Below, piece by piece: positions 19,273 to 28,981 of a DNA stretch of 35,375 bases. This DNA is from Thoreauomyces humboldtii (Eukaryota > Chytridiomycota > Chytridiomycetes > Spizellomycetales > Powellomycetaceae). How positions within the stretch are numbered: the stretch's first letter is position 1; each line of letters starts with the position of its first letter. A program made the translations under genes and the position numbers. The notes beneath the pieces were generated by a model. It saw only the letters and a program-made list of their open reading frames with translations. It had not been told where the DNA came from and did no database searches. The stretch covers positions 1-35,375 of the forward strand of contig JADGJA010000159.1 of the NCBI GenBank assembly GCA_027596035.1, in the 5' to 3' direction.

Positions 19273-22200
19273 ATGGCTTCCGAGACGGCAACCCTCACCC
19301 ACGTGCCTCAAGCTACGAGGCGTCTTCTCAAAGACTACGCTGAGATTGAGCACGCACCCATTGGAGCGGACCTGTCGGCTCACCCTCTTGAGGACAACAT
19401 CTACGAATGGCACGCGAGCATGCGAAACGGACCCCTGATTGTTCATCTGATGCTTGTCTTTCCGAAGAGTTATCCCTGCGATCCCCCGAGCGTTACTCTC
19501 TTCACTCAGATTCCGCACGCGAATGTCGTAGCGAGCCTGGGAGGGTACCGTATCTGTCTGGACATGCTTGACGTCGGGAAAACCAAGCCGTACGAAGGAT
19601 GGAGCGCGTGCTATTCTGTTGCTAGCATCCTTCGTCAGCTTCAAGGTGAGAAAGGGTGTATCGTACCCTTGCGCGTCGATCGAAGTAGCTCATTCCTCTG
19701 TTTTATGATCGGATCGCAGCGTTTATCTTCGATCCCGCATTCCAATTTGATCAGCCTACCGGTGCGCTCTCGAACATCACCACAGCCGTGGACCGGGCGA
19801 AGGCTTTCAAGTGCGACAAGTGTCCCCATACCTACAAGAAGCCGTGGCCCAAGTTCCCGACCTCCGCTGAACTCGAAAAGAAGGCACCGACGCCCATTCG
19901 TCGCCAGGTCATTCCCCTTCGAAAGATCTCGACGCCCAGCTCGGCGTCCGACTCACCGCCTGCCGTGGCTGCTCCTGCAGCAGAGGGCGCCGCCGGCCCG
20001 TCGATCGAAGACAACGAAGGAGAGTGGACGGTAGTAGCCAACAAGAAGCTTTCTAAGCAGACGAGTGGGTCCCACGCGAAGCTGGTCCTCGGAAGCAAAA
20101 CGTGGGCAGCCTTGCTGCTTGCATCACCGGCTGCCAAGGTCGACCCGGTTCCCGAGTCCGCCAAGAAGGTCAAAGCAAAGAAGCTTGTCATTTGTCAAGT
20201 CACAAATGTGGCTGCTCTCCATGCTTTGACGATAGCACCGCCAGTAGACGCGAAACCAGCTTCGTTCGTCAGCAGCACTACCCGGGACGCCGTTATCGAC
20301 CCGTTGCTCCACCCCTCTTCCTCGGTGATCACGTCCTCGGGTCCGTTCTTCTCACGACTGCCCCATGAGATCCTGGTACATGTCGTCTCGTCACCGGTCC
20401 TTTCCAGCGGCGATGTTGTTGCCCTCTCCAAAACCTGCCGGGGTCTCTACGCAGCAACTCAGGATGGTCACATCTGGCGATCGATATTCGGAAGAAGGAC
20501 AAACGCAAGCGTCACAGCGGCCAGTCTCCAGGACTGGAAGACGGCTCTGGCCTTGGAAGAGAACTTGGCCACGGAAGAGATGCGGTGCTCGCTGACAAAG
20601 GTTACGTGGGAGGAGGATGTCATTGGTCTGCCCATCATCTACACGGTTAACCCAAAGACCAAGAACGTCGATTACATCTGCGCCCAGGAGGGGATTTTGA
20701 GTCGCGCTTCATTCTATACCGACAAGGTATCCAGTCAAGACCGCAAGCCCTGAGTGCCTTTCTACGTTACCGTCACTGACTTCCGAAATCTAGGTTCGTC
20801 GCACGATCTGGAACGTCAAATTCCAGGAGTTCCTTCCATTGTACCTCACGCACTCGCATTTTTTACGTGCTTTACCGGATCTCCAACGGTTCTTCCTCGC
20901 CATGTCGCCACAGCATGGGACCCGGTTGTTCCGTCCGGAGATGGCGGTGGAGGTTTTAGCCAAGATGATGAACACGCTGATCGTACTTCTCTGCGACAAT
21001 GGTCTATCGGTCTCATCCACGGCGATCCAAGGGTACTTTGTTCTCCATCGTCTCCTCACCGCCTTTGTCGACCATTACCCAAAACTGGAACGCTTCATCG
21101 ACAACGTCCTCGCAAAGTTTATCTACGGAGGCGACGGCGCCCGCCACAAGGATGCGGCCCCTTCCCTCGGTAACCTCCTTCCGCTCCTTACCGTCTCGAA
21201 ATCGCATAGCTGGTCGCAACCTCGCGTGCGCGACGCCTTTTTGAACGAGAGCGCCGATCGCTCGGTCCTCTGGACCTGCACAAAGTTTCCGAAGCTTGCA
21301 AACATCCCTGCAGGGTCGTGCATCAAACCGGACATGGACCTTCTGAAGCGCGTCTGGGAGGGAAACGTCGTCTCGCGCAGGCTCCTCATGTTTCACGTCA
21401 GGGTCATGCAGCACTTTGTCAACGGGGTTACGACGCACTGCGACGTCCTGTTCGGACGTCCGCCAAGGAGAGTCGTCGATCAGTTTCAGGTGATACCGCT
21501 TGTTCCTCGAGCTCGCATTGTCCACCGCTTTTTCCTGACTTTCCCTACCCAGAAAACCACAAAGAGGATCATGAACGTGGAATTTTGGCCGGAATATCAC
21601 GCGGCCATCATGCATCCGCTCCCAACGCCTCTTCGCCTCACGGCGCAGTGGCGAGAGTCGGTAGCGAACTCGCTGAGAAAAGGGTATCACCGCAGAGGGA
21701 TGGATTTCTCTGCCGTTCAGCGTTCGGGCGTCTCTCGAATCCTGCTCAAGGGAGACTCGTACACGGCCCCACCGGACCTCGATACGGTCGTGATGGACGA
21801 GACGTGGCGATGGGCTCCCGAGGATGGAATGACGTATCTGGATGCTTCTTGTTCTGTCTATGACTTCTCAGGTACTCACGTGAGAGTTTTCTGGGATCTC
21901 GGACGCAAGACTCTTTTCGATAGCAAAAGAACTCACCCCACCTTTCTTGACCCCAGGCAAGCACCTCGAGCACGTCTGCTGGTCTCGCCGCGTCAGCACA
22001 AACGGCAGCATCATCCACAGTGGCGACCAGATCGATTATGCTCTCCTTCTCGGAACCCATAAGATCACCGTTAATGTCCGCAACCTCGACCCCAAGGTGA
22101 AGTCCCTCGTGTTCTGCATGTCCGCGTTCACGGGCGACCTCCTGAGGATCAAGCATCCGACCGTCAACTTCCATTCCGTGGACCCGCGAGATCGCGACGT

Positions 22201-22399
22201 CACCGAGGCCCTCTGTCGCTACGATTTCGTAGCGGATGAGTCGTTGAGAGGGAAGACGAACGTCGTGATGTGCGTTCTTTGGAGGTCGACGCGAAGGGAC
22301 CGATGGCAGGTGACGGCTAGAGGGGATGTCGGTCATGGTACGGCGTCGAATTGGGCACCGATGATGAAGGACATGGCTCGAGTGTTGCGCCAACTTTGA
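19273..22399 (+). CDS. E2 ubiquitin-conjugating / F-box / TerD fusion protein
   Basis: Exons 19273-19645, 19720-20726, 20794-21489, 21553-21871, 21957-22399 give 945 residues, all in phase. Residues 1-145 form a UBC (E2) fold: PP-VTLFTQIPHANV, GGYRICLDML with the active-site Cys at 95, GWSACYSVASILRQLQ and FIFDPAF. The HPN triad reads HAN. A Cys-x2-Cys (FKCDKC) follows near 153, then a disordered Ser/Pro/Ala linker. Residues about 333-378 are an F-box (RLPHEILVHVVSS ... VALSKTCRGLY ... IWRSIF). A 330-residue helical region without a name follows. The last 148 residues are a TerD-type domain: IHSGDQIDYALLLGTHKITV, VKSLVFCMSAFTGD and LCRYDF. E2 enzymes carry ubiquitin, F-box proteins recruit targets through Skp1, and TerD is known from bacterial stress and tellurite-resistance proteins. 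Having all three in one chain suggests a self-contained ubiquitylation factor, an inference. The intron 21490-21552 is a multiple of 3 without stops and could be retained. Confidence 0.82.
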
Positions 22400-23126
22400 G
22401 AAGTGTGCTGCATGCTGGGTTCTAGCGCAGACATAGCATGTATCATAGCACATCTGGTTTCCTTTAACAAACACGACATTCGAGAAAAAAACTGCTTTTG
22501 CGACGCTTGCAAATCCAAAGGCTGATCTGATGGCTCCACTGCCGCTCTCGTCAGCTTCTGCTCGAAGCGAAAAACTTACGCCCGCCCTCAGAGTGTATTC
22601 GACAGCGGGGCGGTGTGAGTCACAACCGAACGACTTCACCTCACTCGCTACCGGGGTGTGTATACTCTCAATCGTGCGTAGCGTCACCCTTATTCCGTAT
22701 AAAGAGCCCCCCGCACGTCTACCACTCCTCTCACGTCGCGCGCCAGAGTCCCAATTGTCGGAGTGACAAGTTTCTTATCGTTTGTTCGGGTCCCGATCGA
22801 CAGCAGCCCGTGCTGACAGTGTGCCCTCGCAGCGGCTTTGCAGTCCAGCAGGCTCGCCAGAGGTGCATCCTGCGAGAGCAGGTTATTGGCGACGAAGTCA
22901 ATGGCCGTAGTTTGAAGACCCGAGTTCCTGATTAGCTGAAGGTCAGAACCGCGTTAGATGTTCCAGTCGCCTTAGAGATGGGTCATTCAACAATAAGATA
23001 GCGAACGGATTTACGTGTTAGGACGATGTAAGATAAAAAGAATGGGAAGAAGTCTGACAATAAAAGAATAAAAAAAGTCGAGGACGCTTGGCAGGCGGAT
23101 GAACTTTCAAAGTTCAAAGCTAACAC
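22400..23126. other. intergenic, convergent 3' flanks
   Basis: A 727-nt gap between the convergent ends of the E2/F-box/TerD gene and the sugar-phosphate cyclase gene. Weak open frames occur on both strands without motifs. A TATA-like tataaag lies near 22698 on the plus strand, but no gene follows it. A small unannotated gene or non-coding RNA cannot be excluded. Confidence 0.4.
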
Positions 23127-24795
23127 TCAAAAGCTGACACGGTTCAACTCGTCAAGAGCGAGGGCCAGCTCTTCGATGGTCATGTCATCCACGAACGTCG
23201 CAGCGCCTATCCCGCGCATCAAGGGAGTCCGCTGGAATCCACCTCGTCCAGCTGTAATGTCCTCGAGTGCCTTTGCACAGCACGCGATGTCCAAGCTCGG
23301 ATGCGAGGTCGCGAGTCCAAGGCCCTGCATCAGACGCAACGTGCGACAGGCGTCCTTGTCCGAAAGCAGACCACGTCTACGAGCGATGACGGTGGTGAAA
23401 GCCATGTCGATGCACACGGCTTCTCCATGAAGAAGCGACATGTCCGTCCCCAGAGCAGCCATCTCAAGACATGGGGAGAAGGAGTGACCGTAGTCAACGA
23501 TGCGGCGAAGGTTGAACTCGTGGAGATTCGGCTAAAATGAAAGCAAAAGCGAATGGTAAGGCAAGGGGGATTTCTCCGCTTGCTCGATCGCACTTCTTAC
23601 CTCAAGCTCTTCGAGCATGCCTTGAATCGCCCTGCGCATGATCTCTTCGCCTCCGTACAGGTAAGCGTCGCCCCGCGTCGTCCGAGGATGTTGGACCATT
23701 TCCTCCATGAGTTCAAAGAGCCGCGCGTCCTTGATGCACGCCATCTTTGCGATCTCGGCTGATCCGTTTCGGATGTGTCGCTCCGGAAGCGTGGCGAGAA
23801 AGCTGGTGTCGACGAACACGGCCAGCGGAGCGCAATAGGTTCCGATCTTGTTCTTTCCGCCGTTGAGATTGCATGCTGTTTTGACGCCGACGGCCGCATC
23901 CACCATCCCAATGAGAGTCGTGGGAACCTGGAAATATTGGGCACCTTGAGCGATCGGATATCAAAGAGGACGGGAACCAGGACATACAGATGGGTGGTTA
24001 CCTTGATGATGGGCGTCCCTCGCCTGTACAAGTTTGCGGCCATGGCGCTCAAGTCCAGACTGACACCTCCACCGATGGCGAGGATCGGTTCTCTCCTCCT
24101 GTCAATGTTGCACTTCTGCATGGTGGTGCAAGCGGCGAGGACCTGGTTCCAGTCTTTGTTAGCTTCGTCCGGAGTGATGAGGTGGATGATGACCTGGACG
24201 CCATGATGGGCAAAGTATCTGTCGATTTTGTTTCGGTAGAGCTCGTACACCGTGGAGTCAATAAGGACAAGCCGCCGCTGTGGACCTGCACGAGCGGCTT
24301 CCGATGTTGAGTAAGCACTGAGGATGGGTGGAAACACTGAGTCGTTCATGGTACGTAGGAGGGATGTGTTGTCCTCGTCGAAGATCCGAGGTGTGATCTC
24401 GACAGTATATCGCATGGGCATCCACTCTTCGACCGTGAAAAGACCCTGTTCGATTCTGTTTGTCAGCCAAGGAAAGGAGAAGAGTGAATTGGGTTCTGCA
24501 TTGTTCGAAAGCTTACCGAGTCTAGTCCAGTCAATCCGCTTCCGTTCAATCCATTCAAACCCACACGGTTGCACTCGGAAGGGGACTTGCGCTTGCTCTC
24601 GGAAACTGTGATCGCGCTGTCGCGCCGAGGCTCTCGAGACGAGTACAGAGGTCCGTCCATGCTGCCGCTCCGGCTGCTTCTCGGGATGGTCATGGTATCG
24701 CTGTCGGCGGTGGCGGTGATATCGTCTTGGACCGGCAGTTGCTGGGGGCTGTCCATCAACACATTGAGAGGGAAGGTCGACGCTGCAAAGGTCAT
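23127..24795 (-). CDS. sugar-phosphate cyclase (EEVS/DDGS type, DHQ synthase fold)
   Basis: Exons (minus) 24795-24517, 24445-24002, 23927-23601, 23531-23127 give 484 residues, all joins in phase 0. Residues 1-93 are a poorly conserved Ser/Asp-rich tail. The rest follows the dehydroquinate synthase fold: ILAIGGGVSLDL (NAD binding, about 213-224), RRGTPIIKVPTTLIGMVDAA across a splice, VGVKTACN and KNKIGTY, FLATLPERHIRNGSAEIAKM, DYGHSFSP (about 363-370) and LHGEAV (about 383-388, metal ligand). The form VGVKT with KN-IGTY and HSFSP, rather than the GGKTGVN of true dehydroquinate synthases, places it with cyclases that act on sedoheptulose 7-phosphate: 2-epi-5-epi-valiolone synthase or desmethyl-4-deoxygadusol synthase. 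It would make the cyclitol core of gadusol or mycosporines in the cytosol. Its divergent neighbour is the methyltransferase-dehydrogenase expected for the next steps. EEVS versus DDGS cannot be settled here. Confidence 0.85.
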
Positions 24796-25608
24796 CGTAT
24801 GTTCTCAAGTTGTTCCTTCGGTGTGGGTTGCTTGTGGGCTCTTTGGTATTGACAAGGTGCTGCTGGAACGGTTTGGAAGAAGCAAGCAGGCAAGATGAAG
24901 CAGAGCCATGGTTATTATTTGGCACGAATTTTCCGACAAATCTCCATACTATCCAGGGTCGACGAGGTGCAAGCGAGGGTGGAGATTATCCCACATGCAG
25001 ACGTCGCACGACGTTTTCGACCTCATGGGACCTCTTTTGACCCACATGCAGGTGGTTTTTCCATCCTTCAGCATGCGGGGGAATGTGAACATCCCCAGTC
25101 GCGAGAAGTGTGCAGGACGGCGTCTGGGGTTAACGGGCCTTAAGGGGGGAGACATTTGGACAGCAACATCCCATAACGCCAGCAGCCAAAGGGGCGTCAT
25201 GCCGTCCCGCGCATTTAATTTCCGCAGGCTCCCTTCCCTAATAACTCTCTCTCATCTTTCTCCATCTCGATCTGGTGCAACCCGCAAGATGAATGGATGC
25301 ATGAAATATATGCTCGAGAGAGAAACAGATAAGAAAGAGGAAAGCCCAAGGGGCCCAGGCACTGTTCCCGAACTTCTGGGTCCCGGGTCCTTGGTACGGG
25401 AGCGAGCGGCGATCATGACTCATCTCCTTTTGTTTTTCCCCCCCGCGCACCACTCACAGAAGATCTCTCTGTCTCTCTGTCTTGAAGCACACCCTTATAT
25501 CTAGTGCCAGCCGCTCTTGTTCAGCGCCCCCCCATCTGACAAGACCCTTCCCAGCTGCCATTCTTTTACCCGCACTTCCTCGCTCTTGATCATACACACT
25601 ACACCCGG
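24796..25608. promoter_or_regulatory. divergent promoter of cyclase and methyltransferase-SDR
   Basis: 813 nt separate the two start codons. A TATA-like ccttatatct lies near 25492-25501, about 110 nt before the methyltransferase ATG. The part 25050-25230 recurs in shortened form at about 28790-28910. Short open frames inside are not gene-like. Coregulation of the two genes is inferred from their arrangement and linked biochemistry. Confidence 0.5.
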
Positions 25609-28090
25609 ATGACCGTGCAAGACTCAAATTCAGGCAAGGCTTCCTTGCTCCTTCCCGACGGCCGCGTCGCCGACACACCGCTCGAGGTCATCGGCTGTCT
25701 CCTTCGTCAGAGCCTCTCGGCACGCGGCCACGATGCAGACATCCAAAGGGCCCTGGACATGGTCGTCGGAATCGATCAGTACACCGCAACGGTTTCGACG
25801 CCCGTGAGCCAAGCTGTCGCACGTCAGGTGGACGCCACCATGAAGGTCGATTGGGACTGCCTTTACGAAGCGGTAAGGGAGGCAAAGGAGATGAACCTCG
25901 AGCGAGGTTAGGACTTGTCTTTCCTGCGCGCGGAGCGCGCACCTCCAAAGCGAGCGCTAGCGAGCGACCCCAAGCGCCCCGCGAAGCGGGGGCCTCCATC
26001 TTTATCGTCCTGCGCGCGGAGCGCGACCAAAGCGAGCCTTGGCGAGCAATCAAAAGGCTCCGCGAAGCGGGGCCTCGATTTACCCCGCCCCGAAGCGAGG
26101 ACGTGTCTTCCTGCGCGCGAAGCGCGCACACAAGCGAGCGCCAGCGAGCGTATCCAACGCTTTTTAGTTTTTTACGTCCTGATGCTGTGATCCTTGTGAT
26201 CCTCATCCTTCACGTCCACCTCTCCCATGTCCCATCCATGAGACAGAATGCTGATGGTCAACCTTACCGACGATCTCTTCCAGGGCAAGACCACGTTCCG
26301 GCAGACAGCCAACTGCTGTGCGGGAAGCTTCGAAGCGGCCTTCGTGTCGTCCATGGCGCAGGCCACGCGCGCCGTCCGAGTCCTGGAGATCGGCTCCTTC
26401 ACCGGAACGACCACCATGGCCGTCGCGGAAGCTCTCCCAGAAGGTGGAAAGGTTGGGGTCTTCTCTGTTTTTGGTCTTACCGCAATGCCATTTTTTCCTT
26501 ACGGAACTTTTTCACACCGTCTGTAAGGTCTACACTCTCGAGATCGAGCCTTACCTTCGACAAATGTGCCAGGATGCATTCGACGCAGCAAAGCTGACCC
26601 ACAAGATCGAGATCCTGCTAGGCGATGCAAACGAGAGTCTGGCAAAGCTCGCTCAGGAAGGATTGGCCTTTGACCTCATCTTCATCGATGCGGACAAGAC
26701 CGGTTACAAACGCTATTTCGACACCATCATGGAGCAAGGACTTTTGGCTCCGAGCGGAACTCTGTTGGTCGACAACACCTTGTTCAAGGTAAGCGTTGAA
26801 CTATTTAGCTCGCGGCATCGACATTTCTCGTTTGCGTCCTGCTAACATGCACTGTCGAAGGGTAGGTTCTTGGTCAATCAACCTGTCGAGGACGAGAGTT
26901 CGGAAGCTCTGCGCGTCTTCAACGAGCATGTGCTGAATGACTCTCGGGTGAACGTCGTCGTTCTGCCCATCCGTGATGGCGTCAGCATGATCACACGGAG
27001 AAGGTACGGCACCGTGTACGAGGACTCTTTCCTGTTTACCAATTGACACCAATCCACCGCATGCAGATCCCGCGCCCCGGCAGCAGCGGATGCCGTAGCT
27101 CGCGACGGTCTGGACGTGCTACAGCGTCTGAGCCTTGGAGGCAAAGTAGCCCTCGTCACAGGTGGGTTATGAGTTCAAGCTTTGAGGATCTCGCAGCGAC
27201 GAGTCATCCTGATAATACTCTACATTCAGGCGCTGGTCAAGGAATCGGACGAGCATTCGCACACGCGCTTGGAGAGGCTGGTGCCGCGGTCGCTGTTGTC
27301 GATATATCCCAAACGACAGCCCGAGCTGTCGCCGATGAGCTCAAGTTGAAGGGTATTCGAAGCATAGCGTTAGTGGCGGATGTCACGAAACGGGCAGATT
27401 CTGATAGGTAAGAACTTCGACTACTTCGCGCCGATGAACTTCTCGGTTCTAACCTTGCCTCTTGTGTTCTTGCAGGATGGTACAGGATACGATTACCAAG
27501 TGGGGCCACCTGGATATTGCCATCAACAACGCCGGCGTCAACTTCAACTCGGCTGCCGAGGACATCACCGATGCGCAGTGGGATACGACGTTCGCTGTCA
27601 ACACGAAAGGTGTGCTTTACTGCTGCCAAGCAGAAGCGAAGCACATGCTCGAATCCCGCCGTCCTTGCTCCATAATCAATACCGCCAGCATGGCAACGCT
27701 GCTCGTTCCCCATCCGCAAAAACAAGCTGCCTACAATGCGAGTAAAGCCGCCGTCGTAAAGCTGACCGAGAGTTTGGCAGTCGAATGGGCCGAGAGAGGG
27801 ATCCGGGTCAATGCCATCAGTCCTGGAATCGTTAACACAGCTCTCATCACGGTAAGGGTCGTCGGGCTACCTAACCCGTCAAGGCATTCGCCGCAACTCA
27901 CTTTTTCCGATGATCACAGGAGAACCCGGACCTCAAACCTCTTGTCAAAACGTGGCTCTCTCAGATCCCTCTGGGCCGGCTTGCTGAGGTGACGGACTTG
28001 CAGGCTGCTGTCGTGTACCTTGCTTCCGATGCGAGCGCATACATGACGGGCCAGAACATCGGGATTGAGGGCGGCCAGTCGATCATTTGA
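25609..28090 (+). CDS. O-methyltransferase / SDR dehydrogenase fusion (MT-Ox-like)
   Basis: Exons 25609-25872, 26284-26451, 26528-26788, 26861-27003, 27067-27161, 27230-27407, 27476-27851, 27920-28090 give 551 residues, every join in phase. Residues about 1-280 are a class I SAM O-methyltransferase of the catechol/caffeoyl-CoA type: [15 protein letters not shown] (SAM loop), [21 protein letters not shown] (metal and substrate site) and [14 protein letters not shown]. After a short linker, residues about 300-551 are a classical short-chain dehydrogenase: [15 protein letters not shown] (the Gly motif crosses a splice), INNAGV, YNASK (catalytic Tyr and Lys) and VNAISPGIV. The order methyltransferase then oxidoreductase on one chain parallels the MT-Ox enzyme that converts the EEVS product to gadusol in fish. 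Divergence from the cyclase supports the same pathway. Intron 1 (25873-26283, 411 nt) is repeat-filled. A second donor at 25913 is possible but gives no in-phase join. Confidence 0.87.
25873..26283 (+). repeat. 411-nt intron carrying GC-rich hairpin repeats
   Basis: Intron 1 of the methyltransferase-SDR gene. From about 25925 to 26150 it holds perfect or near-perfect short hairpins: tgcgcgc-gga-gcgcgca (near 25926), ccccgc-gaa-gcgggg (near 25977), a tgcgcgcggagcgcg copy (near 26010), ccgcgaagcgg (near 26070) and tgcgcgc-gaa-gcgcgca (near 26111). Mirror-type words such as gcgagcgctagcgagcg lie between them. In the sense of the gene they share GAA/GGA loops with the array in the chitinase intron. 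The other introns of this gene are 63-76 nt. Confidence 0.8.
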
Positions 28091-28333
28091 ACCATATTTT
28101 CAGTCAGCACTCCACTTTCCTTTGCACCATCTCTAAATGTACTATTCTCTCTTCGCAAGCATTTCGTCGAAGGTCCGCACTTTGCGGATGCCAAATCGTT
28201 GGATTTGTATATTCTCCCATACGTCGTCACACGGTCGAGCGGCCCGTCCATGAGAACGATGCAGGCGATTCAATAGTCGCTTCCATCGCGATCACGACAT
28301 CCCTGGAAGATAACAAATCGGCCTCACGCCCGA

Positions 28334-28788
28334 TCAACCCTTCTTTGGCGGCCTGATCGCGACCGGACGTGCGACCCAGTCGATGGTCTGACCGGCGCCC
28401 GTGGTCAACGCCACATCCTCAGGCCCATCCGCCATGCGCTGATCGGCGTCTACACCCTCGAACAGAGAACCCGAGAGGAACGTATGAGGAAACCCATGGT
28501 CGAACGGATTCGCCTTCTCGATCTCCATCTCGTCCTCGGTCAGGTTAACCGCCAGACCGTCGATGCTGCCCTGAACGTTACCAACCTTACGGATCGGACA
28601 CACGTACGGGCTGTCTGGAGGCAGTAAATCAGGGCGACTTGCCTTGGGCTCGCACCTTTTGCGGGCTGCGCCGTTCAGGCCGATACCTTCCTGTCGCCCG
28701 TGGACGTGGGGATGTAAGATGCGTCCGGCAGGTTCCTTCTCCTCTGCCTCAAAGGTGTACCATGGGGATGATGTCCCGCTTAAAGTCT
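28334..28788 (-). pseudogene. relic of an Aad-type aldo-keto reductase
   Basis: The minus strand keeps the C-terminal part of an aldo-keto reductase: VQGSIDGLAVNLTEDE, then FPHTFLSGSLFEG and RPVAIRPPKKG before the stop. It is nearly the same as the gene at 31930-32690. Upstream of this tail the copy is scrambled by small deletions and frameshifts, and the family's central motifs (VVYQGMWN, APYG-L) are lost. Homology stops at about 28788, where unrelated promoter-like DNA is joined. It is non-functional as it stands. Confidence 0.8.
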
Positions 28789-28789
28789 T

Positions 28790-28910
28790 TTTTCCATCCT
28801 TCAGCATGAGGGGGAATGAGTATCCAGTCGTCAGAAGTGGGCAGGACGGACATTTGGACAGCGTCGTGCCGTCCCGCGCTCTTCCTGAACATGTGTGCGT
28901 GGCAAGTCCC
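28790..28910. repeat. fragment of the cyclase/methyltransferase promoter
   Basis: The DNA ttccatccttcagcatg, then ggggaatg, gcaggacgg, gacatttggacagc and gccgtcccgcgc occurs in the same order and orientation as in 25055-25215, with several internal deletions. The fragment is joined directly to the relic reductase. Confidence 0.75.
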
Positions 28911-28981
28911 AGTTTCCGCGCTAATTGCCACGACATATAATCGGTATCATATATATCTAGAATATGTCACCACCGAGTTCT

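Larger units (their letters stand above)
27901..28930. repeat. segmental duplication, copy 1 (SDR end plus relic reductase)
   Basis: From ttttccgatgatcacagg (about 27903) to about 28788 this DNA matches 31536-32460 closely. The matching part covers the last SDR exon, the 3' flank and the end of a convergent aldo-keto reductase. Here the SDR exon is intact. From about 28790 onward the match switches to the cyclase/methyltransferase promoter at 25050-25230. Confidence 0.85.

Noticed and set aside
21013..22687. Long minus-strand frames opposite the E2/F-box/TerD gene
   Set aside because: Charged low-information shadows; the plus strand carries clear domain motifs and in-phase introns.
23597..24925. 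Long minus-strand open frame of 442 codons across the cyclase 5' half
   Set aside because: Only its middle part is the true cyclase frame (exon 2). The N-terminal part is Arg/His rich and conflicts with exon 1, and the C-terminal part reads through an intron into the wrong frame.
25913..26246. Alternative first intron of the methyltransferase (donor gttagg, acceptor gacag)
   Set aside because: The phases do not match, whereas gtaagg at 25873 with the acceptor at 26283 gives an in-phase join and a better donor.
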